From the NCBI RefSeq assembly GCF_001641335.1, contig NZ_LVEM01000002.1, positions 1,560,124-1,624,123 on the forward strand: a DNA stretch of 64,000 nt. Reading direction: 5' to 3'. Shown piece by piece: positions 7,957 to 18,827 of the stretch (within the stretch, counting starts at the first letter, position 1; the number at the start of each line of letters is the position of its first letter). The translations under genes and the position numbers were made by a program. The stretch is from Bradyrhizobium stylosanthis (GTDB lineage Bacteria > Pseudomonadota > Alphaproteobacteria > Rhizobiales > Xanthobacteraceae). The notes beneath the pieces were generated by a model. That model was not told the origin of the DNA. It worked only from the letters and a program-made list of their open reading frames with translations, and ran no database searches.

Positions 7957-8150
7957 CCCTCTCCCCTTGCGGGAGAGGGTGGCTCGCCGCAACGCGGCGA
8001 GACGGGTGAGGGGTCTCTCTCCTCGCGAACACTTAGGCGCGCGGATAGAGACCCCTCATCCGGCGCCATAGCCGAAGCTTCGCTTCGGCGTTCTTAAGGA
8101 CGGCGGCCAAACGCCGCCTATGCCACCTTCTCCCGCAAGGGGAGAAGGGG
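7957..8150. repeat. Long interspersed repeat (ctctccccttgcgggagagg family)
   Basis: Starts ccctctccccttgcgggaga + ggg and ends cttctcccgcaaggggagaa, with ggtgaggggt and cccctcatccggcgc inside and a gccgaagcttcgcttcggc hairpin. The same composite family recurs at 24186-24380, 31962-32113, 39746-39910, 53991-54130 and 57645-57802. It fills the 343-bp gap between the small membrane protein gene and dapA-like gene; no gene in it. Confidence 0.85.
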
Positions 8151-8175
8151 CACCGTACGCGTAGAGAGAAAAGAC

Positions 8176-9084
8176 CTACGCCGCGACCTTCATCCGCCGC
8201 GCGATCTCGCGATCGATCGCGGCGGCGAGCTCGCTGCTGACTTCCACCATCGGCAGGCGTACCTCGGGGCTGTCGATCAGGCCGCTGCGCCACAGCCAGT
8301 ACTTCGCCGGCGCCGGGCTCGGCTCGGTGAACAGCAGCCGCGTCAGGTCGGCGACCTCGTGCCAGCGCGCCTGTGCGGCGTCGTGGTTGCCGCGCTTCAT
8401 CTCGCCAAGGATCGCCGCGAAGGTCGCGGTCTCCACATGGGCCGACAGCACGATGCCGCCGTCGGCGCCGTCGGTCAGCGCCTCGAGATAGTTCGCATCC
8501 TCGCCGGTCAGCACACGGAAATTCTTCGGCCGGTCGCGCAACAGCGCGATCGATTGCTCGCGGCTGGCGCCGCAATCCTTGAGGCCGACGATGTTGGGAT
8601 GCTCGGCGAGGCGCAGCATGGTCTGGTTGGTGATGTTGACCGCGCAGCGATAGGGAATGTTGTAGAGCGCGATCGGCCAGGCCGCGTGGTCGGCGAGCGC
8701 TTCGAAATGCGCCAGCAGTCCGCGCTGCGACGGCCGCACGTAGTAAGGGCTCGCGATCAGATAGCCCTCGATCGGCCAGTCCGCGGTTTCGTCCAGCCGC
8801 TCCTTCAGGCGCGAGGTGTCCGCACCCGACAGGCCGAGGCAGAGCGGCAAGCTGCGGCGGCCGGCCGCCATCTCGTCGCGCACGATGGCAACGAGGCGCT
8901 CGAGCTCGGCCTCCCGCAACGTCATGCCCTCGCCGGAGGTCGCCCCCAGGATGAAGCCGTCGATGCCTTGCGCGCAGTAATGCCGCGTCAGCCGCCGCAG
9001 CGAGGTTTCGTCCAGTCTGCCGCCCTGAAACGGCGTCACCAGCGGCAGCCACAGTCCGTGCAAATGTTCTCGTAGTCCGGTCAT
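8176..9084 (-). CDS. Dihydrodipicolinate synthase (DapA) family aldolase
   Basis: Class I (Schiff-base) pyruvate aldolase of the DHDPS/NAL family, 302 residues. Motifs: GLWLPLVTPFQGGRLDETSL, GFILGATSGEGMTL (equivalent to GTTGE; the second Thr is Ser here), LYNIPYRCAVNIT with the Tyr and Arg used by DHDPS, and VGLKDCG with the Schiff-base Lys. DHDPS condenses pyruvate with aspartate semialdehyde in lysine synthesis, but the family also includes other pyruvate aldolases, and several paralogues are usual in rhizobia. Since the position is isolated, I leave the substrate open. ATG 9084 has AGAAGGAGATGG before it. A terminator hairpin lies 45 nt upstream in the same direction (9129-9155). Confidence 0.8.
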   Translation of the reverse strand: MTGLREHLHGLWLPLVTPFQGGRLDETSLRRLTRHYCAQGIDGFILGATSGEGMTLREAELERLVAIVRDEMAAGRRSLPLCLGLSGADTSRLKERLDETADWPIEGYLIASPYYVRPSQRGLLAHFEALADHAAWPIALYNIPYRCAVNITNQTMLRLAEHPNIVGLKDCGASREQSIALLRDRPKNFRVLTGEDANYLEALTDGADGGIVLSAHVETATFAAILGEMKRGNHDAAQARWHEVADLTRLLFTEPSPAPAKYWLWRSGLIDSPEVRLPMVEVSSELAAAIDREIARRMKVAA

Positions 9085-9128
9085 GTTCCATCTCCTTCTC
9101 GGGAAACCTGAGACGGAGGGCACATGAA

Positions 9129-9155
9129 AAAACCCCGTCCAGGTGGCGGGGTTTT
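9129..9155 (-). terminator. Minus-strand terminator in front of the dapA-like gene
   Basis: 9-bp stem aaaaccccg / cggggtttt; on the minus strand the stem is followed by six T. It lies 45 nt before the dapA-like start in the same orientation, so it either ends a short upstream RNA or acts as an attenuator in the leader. Confidence 0.65.
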
Positions 9156-9202
9156 CGGGATTGTCGCGATGACGAAGTCAGCCTAGCGCGCGCAACATTC
9201 CG

Positions 9203-9227
9203 AGGTCCCCGGATGGGGGCCTTTTTT
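9203..9227 (+). terminator. Plus-direction terminator-like hairpin
   Basis: Stem aggtcccc / gggggcct (8 pairs, one G-T) with ggat loop followed by tttttt. No plus-strand gene ends before it. Confidence 0.5.
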
Positions 9228-9329
9228 CGAAACGAGTGCGCACGACTTCGTGATCATTGGCGGATGATGCGGGGGAGGCCTGGAACTGTCAATACACGCG
9301 GAAGGCGAGGTGCGGATTCGACAGAAAAA

Positions 9330-9354
9330 AAGCCGGACCCGAAGGGCCCGGCTT
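9330..9354 (-). terminator. Terminator of the trxB-lysR operon
   Basis: aagccgg-a-ccc / ggg-c-ccggctt with gaa loop; seven A on its left become a T-run on the minus strand. Lies 173 nt after the lysR stop. Confidence 0.7.
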
Positions 9355-9526
9355 AGGTATTGGCCACGTGAGGCCGACACAATCACCTTCCAAGAGGGAT
9401 TACTGAACTCCCGCGCCACTGGAGGAGGGGGACAAATGCGCAACGCGAAGGCTCAGCGTGCAAACAGTATGGGCTTGACGAGCGGCATGCAGCAACAGCC
9501 GAGGCCGCATGTCAGACATGCGGAAA

Positions 9527-10450
9527 TCAGGACGGCCAGCGCTGCGCCTTGCTCACCACGAAGTCGCGGAACACCTGCACGCGTGCGACGGTCTTCAGCT
9601 CCTCGGGATAGACGAAGTATGTGTCGAGCTGGATCGAATCCGATTCTCCGAACAGTTGCACGAGCTTGCTCTGCTCTTCGACCAGATAGTCCGGCAGCGC
9701 GGCGATGCCGAGGCCCTGCTGACAGGCGCGCACGAGTCCGAGGATGTTGTTGACCTTGAAATAAGCCTCGCGCGGACCCGAGCCGTTGCGCGCAGCTTCC
9801 ACCAGCCAGTTGCGGTTCTGCAGATGCGGCGCGAAGTTGCCGTCCGAGAGCGTGATGATGCGGTGAGAGTCGAGCTCTTCCAGCGTGCGCGGCGTGCCGA
9901 AGCGCTTGATGTATTCCGGCGAGCAATAGGCGTGGAAGCCCATCGCGAACAGCTTGCGCTGGATGAGATCCGGCTGCGTCGGCTTGCGGGTGCGGATGGC
10001 GACGTCGGCCTCGCGCATCGACAGATCGAGCTCTTCGTCGGTGACGATCAGCGAGATCCGGATCTCCGGATAGAGCGCGGTGAACTCACCGAGACGCGGG
10101 ATCAGCCAGTTGATGCCGACGCCCGGCGTGGTTGTAATCTTGAGATCGCCGCTCGGCCGCTCGCGGCTGTCGGTCAGCTTGGCGCGCGCCGCCTGCAGCT
10201 GCATGAACACGTCATGCGCGGTGCGGAACAACAGGTCGCCCTGCTCGGTGAGGATCAGGCCGCGGGCGTGGCGGTGGAACAGCGAGACCGAAAGCTCCTG
10301 CTCCAGCGCCGAGACCTGGCGAGAGACCGCCGATTGCGACAGGCCGAGCTGCTCTCCCGCATGCGTGAAGCTTCCCGCTTCCGCCGCCGCGTGAAACACC
10401 TTCAGCTTGTCCCAGTCCATATCCGTAAATCCGTCGCGTGTTCGAGGCAT
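9527..10450 (-). CDS. LysR-family transcriptional regulator
   Basis: LTTR of 307 residues. Winged HTH at residues 12-70 (DWDKLKVFHAAAEAGSFTHA, LGLSQSAVSRQVSALE) and a LysR substrate domain with GVGINWLIPRLGEF and GLGIAALPDYLV. It begins 5 nt after the trxB stop, so it is the second gene of a trxB-lysR operon. ATG 10450 fits this spacing; ATG 10420 (MDWDKL) is an alternative that would drop ten residues. Ligand and targets are unknown; linkage to thioredoxin reductase hints at a redox or thiol-related regulon, which is inference. Confidence 0.9.
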   Translation of the reverse strand: MPRTRDGFTDMDWDKLKVFHAAAEAGSFTHAGEQLGLSQSAVSRQVSALEQELSVSLFHRHARGLILTEQGDLLFRTAHDVFMQLQAARAKLTDSRERPSGDLKITTTPGVGINWLIPRLGEFTALYPEIRISLIVTDEELDLSMREADVAIRTRKPTQPDLIQRKLFAMGFHAYCSPEYIKRFGTPRTLEELDSHRIITLSDGNFAPHLQNRNWLVEAARNGSGPREAYFKVNNILGLVRACQQGLGIAALPDYLVEEQSKLVQLFGESDSIQLDTYFVYPEELKTVARVQVFRDFVVSKAQRWPS

Positions 10451-10455
10451 GATCT

Positions 10456-11421
10456 TTATTCCGCTGCGGCGCGCTCGCTGGCGCGCAGGGCCAGGAAACG
10501 TTCAGCCTCGAGCGCTGCCATGCAGCCGAGGCCGGCGGCCGTGACGGCCTGCCGATAGGTCTCGTCGGCGACGTCGCCGGCGGCGAACAGGCCCGGCACC
10601 GAAGTGGCGGTTGAGTTCGGGGCGACCTCGACATAGCCCGAGGGTTTGAGCTTGATCTGGTCTTTCACGAGCTCCGTCGCGGGTGCATGGCCGATGGCGA
10701 TGAAGATGCCGTCGGCCTTCACGTCCGTGAGTGCGCCGGTCTTGACGTTCTTGAGGCGGACATGGGTGACCTTGTTGGGGTTCTCGGTGCCGCAGATCTC
10801 GTCGACGGCCGAATCCCAGATCACCTTGATCTTAGGGTGCTTGAACAGGCGTTCCTGCAGGATGCGCTCGGCGCGGAAGTGATCGCGGCGATGCACGATG
10901 GTGACCTGCGAGGCATGGTTGGTGAGGTACAGCGCTTCCTCGACCGCGGTGTTGCCGCCGCCGACCACGATGACTTCCTTGTTGCGGTAGAAGAAGCCGT
11001 CGCAGGTGGCGCAGGCCGACACGCCGCCGCCCTGGAACTTTGCTTCGGACGGCAGCCCGAGCCAGCGCGCCTGCGCGCCCGTGGCGAGGATGACGGCGTC
11101 GGCGAGATAGACGTCGCCGGAGTCGCAGGTGAGGCGGAACGGACGCTGCGTGGTGTCGAGCTTGATCACCAGGTCGGAGACGATCTTGGTGCCGACATGG
11201 ACCGCCTGCTTCTCCATCTGCTCCATCAGCCAGGGGCCCTGGATCACGTCGGCGAAGCCCGGATAGTTCTCGACGTCGGTGGTGATGGTGAGCTGGCCGC
11301 CCGGCTGGATGCCCTGGATCAGAATCGGCTCGAGCATCGCGCGCGCGGCGTAGATCGCGGCGGTGTATCCGGCGGGGCCGGAGCCAATAATGACGACCTT
11401 TGCATGAACAGGAGCGGACAT
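10456..11421 (-). CDS. trxB: Thioredoxin-disulfide reductase
   Basis: Cytosolic flavoenzyme that reduces thioredoxin with NADPH. 321 residues, the usual length of low-Mr TrxB. FAD site GSGPAGYTAAIYAARA (13-28), redox pair CATC (C137 and C140) in SACATCDGFF, NADPH site VVGGGNTAVEEALYL, and the C-terminal FAD motif GLFAAGDVADETYRQAVTAAG. All catalytic elements are intact. First gene of an operon with the LysR gene. The upstream 210 bp, shared with the divergent lrp gene, contain palindromes that more likely serve lrp. Confidence 0.95.
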   Translation of the reverse strand: MSAPVHAKVVIIGSGPAGYTAAIYAARAMLEPILIQGIQPGGQLTITTDVENYPGFADVIQGPWLMEQMEKQAVHVGTKIVSDLVIKLDTTQRPFRLTCDSGDVYLADAVILATGAQARWLGLPSEAKFQGGGVSACATCDGFFYRNKEVIVVGGGNTAVEEALYLTNHASQVTIVHRRDHFRAERILQERLFKHPKIKVIWDSAVDEICGTENPNKVTHVRLKNVKTGALTDVKADGIFIAIGHAPATELVKDQIKLKPSGYVEVAPNSTATSVPGLFAAGDVADETYRQAVTAAGLGCMAALEAERFLALRASERAAAE

Positions 11422-11529
11422 TTCGATGGACGCCTTTCACGGGGGATTTGCAGCGCGGGCGCGGAACGTGCCGGGAGGCCTCGCGGAGGCGCTGAAATAT
11501 CAGAGCTAATCTAAGCCTTCTGGTGAGCT

Positions 11530-11544
11530 ATGCAAGAATTGCAT
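11530..11544. promoter_or_regulatory. Palindrome ATGCAA-gaa-TTGCAT
   Basis: Perfect 6-bp inverted repeat in the divergent trxB/lrp region. With the ATTGCGC sites 40 bp further on it may be part of the Lrp operator. Confidence 0.4.
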
Positions 11545-11583
11545 TCCCTGTCGGCGGATTTTTCCAACAGGGAACAAAACTCG

Positions 11584-11612
11584 ATTGCGCTGCACGCGCA
11601 ATAAAATTGCGC
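11584..11612. promoter_or_regulatory. Three ATTGCGC half-sites before lrp
   Basis: ATTGCGC-tgcac-GCGCAAT is a perfect inverted repeat, followed 3 nt later by a third direct ATTGCGC. Lrp/AsnC proteins commonly bind multiple half-sites in their own promoter, so autoregulation is likely. Confidence 0.5.
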
Positions 11613-11688
11613 TAACCGTGCGGACTGGGCTATGAGGATTGCGAAAGACCCACCCAATACCGCCGCAAAGGCCAGGAGTTCCAATCAC

Positions 11689-12168
11689 GTGTCGCGGAAC
11701 CTAGACGAGATCGACCTGAAGATCCTCACCGAGATTCAGGCCGACGGTCGAATCACCAATGTCGAGCTGGCCAAGCGCGTCGGCATCTCGCCGCCGCCCT
11801 GCCTGCGCCGGGTCCGGGCGCTGGAGGAGGAGGGCTACATCCACGGCTATCGCGGCCTGCTGGACGCCCGCAAGCTCGGTTTCGACGTCACCGTGTTCGC
11901 CGCCGTGCACCTGTCCAGCCAGGCCGAGGCGGATTTGCGCGCCTTCGAGGAGTTCGTCCGCGCCGAACCGCTGGTGCGGGAGTGCTGGATGCTGTCGGGC
12001 GAAGTCGACTTCATCCTGAAATGCGTCGCGCCCGACATGGCGACCTTCCAGGATTTCGTCACGCACCTGACGGCAGCGCCCCATGTGCGCAACGTGCGGA
12101 CCTCGCTGGTGCTGCACAATTCGAAATACGAGGCGGCCGTGCCGCTGGACGTGAAGGGACGGCGGTAA
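11689..12168 (+). CDS. Lrp/AsnC-family transcriptional regulator
   Basis: Leucine-responsive-type regulator, 159 residues from GTG 11689 (family usual length 150-165). HTH: LDEIDLKILTEIQADGRITN and VELAKRVGISPPPCLRRVRA. C-terminal RAM/AsnC domain with ECWMLSGEVDFILKC carrying the Gly-Asp-Asp/Glu-type effector loop. AGGAG at 11673-11677 precedes the GTG; an alternative ATG at 11632 would add 19 poorly structured residues. Divergent from trxB, with palindromic candidate operators between. Effector amino acid not predictable. Confidence 0.9.
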   Translation: MSRNLDEIDLKILTEIQADGRITNVELAKRVGISPPPCLRRVRALEEEGYIHGYRGLLDARKLGFDVTVFAAVHLSSQAEADLRAFEEFVRAEPLVRECWMLSGEVDFILKCVAPDMATFQDFVTHLTAAPHVRNVRTSLVLHNSKYEAAVPLDVKGRR

Positions 12169-12174
12169 ACTCTC

Positions 12175-12428
12175 ACTCTCGTGCCCCGGACGCAGCGCAG
12201 CGCGTAGCGGTGCGCTGCAGAGCCGGGGCCCATGTCACTGCGTCTTCCCGTGTTGCTTTCTGGGTCCCGGCTCTGCGCAGCAACGCTGCGCGTTGCAGCG
12301 CGTCCGGGACACGAGCGTGAGGGCACTGCCGCTTCCACATCGTCATTGCGAGGAGCTCTTGCGACGAAGCAATCCAGACTGTCTCCGTTGAGGGATTCTG
12401 GATTGCCTTCGCTGCGCTCGCAATGACG
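12175..12428. repeat. Two adjacent interspersed inverted repeats
   Basis: 12175-12322: ctctcgtgccccggacgcag ... gcgtccgggacacgagcgtg, with ggcccatgtcactg/gggtcccggctctgc in the middle. 12341-12428: cgtcattgcgaggagc ... gctcgcaatgacg, with gcaatccagac / ctggattgc inside. No gene; fills the gap between lrp and greA. Confidence 0.75.
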
Positions 12429-12472
12429 GGTAGTGAGAGCGTTGCTCCGCTCACTCAGCAACACGCCGCAAC

Positions 12473-12500
12473 AAAAAGGCCGCGCATCGCGCGGCCTTTT
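12473..12500. terminator. Bidirectional terminator between lrp and greA
   Basis: aaaaaggccgcgc-atc-gcgcggcctttt: 10-12 bp stem flanked by A-run and T-run, suited to end both convergent genes. Confidence 0.85.
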
Positions 12501-12525
12501 CAAACCTCAGCGCAGCGGCAAATGC

Positions 12526-12999
12526 TTACCGCCACTCCACCTTGGTAATTTCGTACGCCTTGGCGCCGCCGGGGGCGTTGACCTCGACGGTCGAACCCTT
12601 CTTCTTGCCGATCAGCGCACGCGCGAGCGGCGAGGTGATGGAGATGCGGCCCTTCTTGGCGTCGGCCTCGACCTCGCCGACGATCTGCCACACCGTCTTC
12701 TTCTCGGTGTCCTCGTCGACCAGCGTCACGGTGGCGCCGAACTTGATGGTGTCGCCGGACAGCTTCGAGATGTCGATGATGTCGGCGCGCGCGAGCTTGT
12801 CCTCGAGCTCGGCGATGCGGCCCTCATTGTGGGACTGCTCTTCCTTGGCGGCGTGATACTCCGCGTTCTCCGACAGGTCTCCGTGCGAACGCGCCTCGGC
12901 GATGTGCTCGATGATCCGAGGACGGTCCTCGGACTGGCGCTTCTTCAACTCTTCCCCGAGCGCGACAAAGCCGGCCTGGGTCATCGGAACCTTTTCCAT
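12526..12999 (-). CDS. greA: Transcription elongation factor GreA
   Basis: GreA, 157 residues, the canonical length. It binds the RNA polymerase secondary channel and stimulates transcript cleavage in backtracked complexes. N-terminal coiled coil with EELKKRQSEDRPRIIEHIAE and the conserved acidic tip DLSENAEYHAAKE, followed by the FKBP-like C-terminal domain (GRISITSPLARALIGKKKGS). ATG 12999 gives MEKVPMTQAGF. It lies 208 bp downstream of carB, same strand, with two hairpins between, so it probably has its own promoter. Confidence 0.96.
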   Translation of the reverse strand: MEKVPMTQAGFVALGEELKKRQSEDRPRIIEHIAEARSHGDLSENAEYHAAKEEQSHNEGRIAELEDKLARADIIDISKLSGDTIKFGATVTLVDEDTEKKTVWQIVGEVEADAKKGRISITSPLARALIGKKKGSTVEVNAPGGAKAYEITKVEWR

Positions 13000-13129
13000 C
13001 TCTTCTCTCGTCCTTCGGCCGGCGCGCCCCCAAAACGGAAGGGCGCGGCAACCTTGATTCGTCGCTATGTCCGGGGCTGAGCACGCCGCCACCGGAGTGT
13101 TATGTGGGTCTGGCGCCGGAACAGAACAA

Positions 13130-13163
13130 CCACATGGCCGGACAGTTCCTCCGGCCATTGTGG
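13130..13163 (-). terminator. Hairpin terminator downstream of carB
   Basis: ccacatggccgga / tccggccattgtgg, one bulge, followed on the minus strand by a T-rich tract (gtggttgttctg). A second perfect 9-bp hairpin (tagcggcgg / ccgccgcta, 13181-13203) sits just after the carB stop. Confidence 0.65.
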
Positions 13164-13207
13164 CTTCATTGCCAATCACTTAGCGGCGGCTTTACCGCCG
13201 CTAGCGA

Positions 13208-16672
<3,465 letters not shown>

Positions 16673-16700
16673 CACCGCTCGCGGGCTGGAAACTGGGCAC

Positions 16701-16730
16701 AAAAAAAGGGCGCGCTTGCCGCGCGTCCCC
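16701..16730 (-). terminator. Terminator of the MFS gene
   Basis: gggcgcgc / gcgcgtccc with a one-base bulge and ttgcc loop; seven A on the left give a T-run on the minus strand. It separates the MFS transcript from carB. Confidence 0.8.
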
Positions 16731-16814
16731 TTGTGCGAGAGCGCGGGGTCTTCCCTCGCGCGCGGGTGGGTCTTAGACCAGTTTTCGGGGCGGCGAAACC
16801 CCGAAAAACGCCCA

Positions 16815-17984
16815 TCAACCGGCAATTTTGACGGGTTTTGGCCGGGCCTGCCAGCCGCGGGCGAGATGCACCAGAAGCGAGGCCGCAACGCTCGATCCGC
16901 CGATCCAGCCGAGGTCGGTCGGGGAGAGGGCGGCCAGCACCGCGCCGCCCAGCGCCCCGCCGATGGCGAAGCCGAGATACATCGAGGAGGCATTGAGCGA
17001 GAGCGCGATCATCGAGGCCTGCGGCTCGATCCGGATGATGCTGGCAATCTGGGCCGGATAGAACGCCCAGCCCGAGATCCCCCAGAGGAAAATCGCGCCC
17101 AGCACGGCGTAATGCGCCTGTCCGGGCATCAGCTTCAGCACCAGCGAATGCAGGATCAGGGCGCTCGCCATGCCGGCGAGCCCGAGCGCGGCCGTGGTCA
17201 GCGTGCCGAGCCGGTCGGCAAGGACGCCGCCCAGCATGTTGCCGATCGCGGCCGCGCCGCCAAACACCAGCAGCGCCAGGCTGATCTGCGAGGCATCGAA
17301 GCCGAGTCCGTGCAGCGGAACCGCGAAATAGGTGAACACGGTGAAACCGCCGAGCGCCCATAGGACGGTGATCACGAGCGCGATCAGCACGTTGCTGTGC
17401 CGCGCCACCGCCAGGCGGTCGCTGAGCGAAGCCGTGTTGCGCGGCAGGCCGCGGGGCAGCCCGAGCAGCAGGCCCGCGAGCGCGACGGCCCCGATCAGGG
17501 CAACCATGGCAAAGGTCGCGCGCCAGCCGAACAGGCTGCCGACGAGATTGCCGAAGGGAACGCCGATGACGGTCGCTACCGTAAGACCCGAGGTGACCAG
17601 CGCCACCGCGCGGCCGCGCCTTTCGGGGGAGGCGACCGCGACCGACACCGCGAGCGCCGTCGGCATGCAGAGGCCGGAGCCCAGCGCCATCAGCATCCGC
17701 GAGGCCAGCAGCAAGGCGTAGTTGGAGGCCACCATCGCCGCGAGGTTTCCGGCGATGAAGGTCGTCAGGGCCAGGGCCAGCACGGTCCGGCGGTCGATGT
17801 TGTTCAGCGCCACCGCCAGGACCGGAGAGCCCACGGCATAGGTGAGGGCGTAGGCGGTCACCAATTGGCCGGCGGCCGAGACCGAAATCGACAGGTCGTT
17901 CGCGATCGCAGGCAAAAGCCCAGCAATCACAAACCCTTCGGTGCCGATCGCAAAGGCCCCAAGGGCCAGCCAGAACACGCTCAT
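16815..17984 (-). CDS. MFS transporter (YdhP/AraJ-like drug efflux type)
   Basis: Twelve-helix major facilitator of 389 residues, inner membrane. DHA1-type features: FWLALGAFAIGTEGFVIAGLLP at helix 1, LVTAYALTYAVGSPVLA, the loop 2-3 motif DRRTVLA, and motif C-like GVPFGNLVGSLFGWRATF. Likely exports a small toxic compound. ATG 17984 is preceded by AGGA at 9-nt spacing; an upstream TTG at 18005 lies inside an operator and is less likely. Divergent from an HTH regulator (18097-18474). Two identical GTTCAA-N6-TTGAAC operators between them imply repression by that regulator. Confidence 0.88.
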   Translation of the reverse strand: MSVFWLALGAFAIGTEGFVIAGLLPAIANDLSISVSAAGQLVTAYALTYAVGSPVLAVALNNIDRRTVLALALTTFIAGNLAAMVASNYALLLASRMLMALGSGLCMPTALAVSVAVASPERRGRAVALVTSGLTVATVIGVPFGNLVGSLFGWRATFAMVALIGAVALAGLLLGLPRGLPRNTASLSDRLAVARHSNVLIALVITVLWALGGFTVFTYFAVPLHGLGFDASQISLALLVFGGAAAIGNMLGGVLADRLGTLTTAALGLAGMASALILHSLVLKLMPGQAHYAVLGAIFLWGISGWAFYPAQIASIIRIEPQASMIALSLNASSMYLGFAIGGALGGAVLAALSPTDLGWIGGSSVAASLLVHLARGWQARPKPVKIAG

Positions 17985-17999
17985 CGCCAACAATCCTAT

Positions 18000-18017
18000 G
18001 TTCAATGTTTATTGAAC
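18000..18017. promoter_or_regulatory. Operator 1, GTTCAA-N6-TTGAAC
   Basis: Perfect 18-bp palindrome (gttcaa tgttta ttgaac) in the leader of the MFS gene, 16 nt before its ATG. Confidence 0.7.
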
Positions 18018-18047
18018 TATCGAACGAAGCTGTTTCGCTGTCAATTG

Positions 18048-18065
18048 GTTCAAGAACTATTGAAC
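18048..18065. promoter_or_regulatory. Operator 2, GTTCAA-N6-TTGAAC
   Basis: Second perfect palindrome with the same arms and spacer length (gttcaa gaacta ttgaac), 48 bp from operator 1 centre to centre and 32 nt before the regulator ATG. The identical design makes it the likely binding site of the divergently encoded HTH protein. Confidence 0.7.
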
Positions 18066-18096
18066 ATTGCGGCCGCATCGCTATGATTCCGGGATC

Positions 18097-18474
18097 ATGA
18101 GCCGCACGCCGCACCATCCCACCCGCGAGCAGATCGAGCTGCCGATGGTCCTGGATTGCCTGAGCGATCCGATCCGTCTGGCGATCGTCTACCAGCTCGC
18201 CCAGCAGGAACGTGTCAGCAGCGAGCTTCGCTGCGGCGACTTCAACGGGCTCAGCGGCAAGTCGAACCTCGCCTATCACTTCGCCAAGCTGCGCGATTGC
18301 GGCCTGATGCAGACCCGCATCGCAGGCACCAACCGCTTCATGCGGCTGCGACGTGAGGATATGGAGGCCCGTTTCCCCGGCCTGCTCGATGCCGTGCTCA
18401 GCTCCGCAGCCAAGGACGCCGACCGGCTGCCGCTGCTTGCGGAGTGCGAATTGGTCGAGGTTGACCGAAAATGA
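18097..18474 (+). CDS. ArsR-like winged-helix transcriptional regulator
   Basis: 125-residue winged HTH of the ArsR/YczG-like type: MVLDCLSDPIRLAIVYQLAQ at the start of the DNA-binding domain and LSGKSNLAYHFAKLRDCGLM as recognition helix plus next segment, then GTNRFMRLRREDMEARFPGL. No metal-binding CxC motif is seen, so it is not a metal sensor of the classical kind. ATG 18097 (MSRTPHHPTREQ) is preferred over the frame-upstream 18067, which overlaps the operator. Divergent from the MFS gene with two shared palindromes. Probable local repressor released by the exported compound. Confidence 0.85.
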   Translation: MSRTPHHPTREQIELPMVLDCLSDPIRLAIVYQLAQQERVSSELRCGDFNGLSGKSNLAYHFAKLRDCGLMQTRIAGTNRFMRLRREDMEARFPGLLDAVLSSAAKDADRLPLLAECELVEVDRK

Positions 18475-18557
18475 GACGCTTGCGCGCAAGGCGCTGATTT
18501 GTTCGCAGCGTCAATGCGTTCGCAGGAAGCAGCGAGCATCGCGCCGGAAATCACCGG

Positions 18558-18581
18558 CTACTGTGCATGGGGTTGTTTTCG
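18558..18581. repeat. 24-bp dispersed repeat, copy B
   Basis: Identical to 5234-5257 over 24 bases (ctactgtgcatggggttgtt...), same orientation. Followed by gaggttttgttttgg. Intergenic, between the HTH gene and the tRNA-like sequence. Confidence 0.7.
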
Positions 18582-18697
18582 AGGTTTTGTTTTGGGGTGG
18601 CAGGCGAAGCGTGCCCGTCTTCGCCCTTCGGGCTTCGCCGAGGCAGCCTTCGCACGATAGGGCCTGCCGAGCCGAAGCTGGCGAAGCCAGCGAAGGC

Positions 18698-18773
18698 TGG
18701 AGACCCGGCCTGGATTTGAACCAGGATGAAGAGCGTTGCACCGCCCTCGCGTAGACGCTTCCGCCACCGGGCC
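18698..18773 (-). tRNA. tRNA-Cys(GCA)-like sequence, atypical
   Basis: 76 bases fold as a tRNA on the minus strand. The acceptor is GGCCCGG / CCGGGTC (7 pairs, one G-T), then discriminator T and an encoded CCA. The T arm is CCTGG-TTCAAAT-CCAGG. The D stem is GCG / CGC and the anticodon stem AGGGC / GCTCT. The loop reads GGTGCAAC, giving T33-GCA-A, anticodon GCA (Cys); the U73 discriminator is also a Cys identity element. Oddities are that the loop is eight bases, and the D loop lacks the usual GG pair. It could be a working but divergent tRNA-Cys or a pseudo-tRNA. A GC-rich inverted repeat (about 18674-18698) follows it. Confidence 0.6.
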
Positions 18774-18827
18774 GGCGCGGACATTACCGATTGCACTGCG
18801 ACAAGCTACAACGGCTAATTGTTATGC

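Larger units (their letters stand above)
9156..9526. other. Gene-free region with two more hairpins
   Basis: No convincing gene. A plus-direction terminator-like hairpin is at 9203-9227 (aggtcccc / ggggncct then six T) and the LysR terminator at 9330-9354. A purine run ggaggaggggg (9421-9431) precedes an ATG at 9436, but its frame runs antisense through lysR and shows no domain. Confidence 0.5.

Noticed and set aside
9436..9753. Plus-strand ORF behind a ggaggaggggg tract
   Set aside because: Most of it is antisense to lysR, Arg/Pro-rich with no domain; the purine tract alone is not enough.
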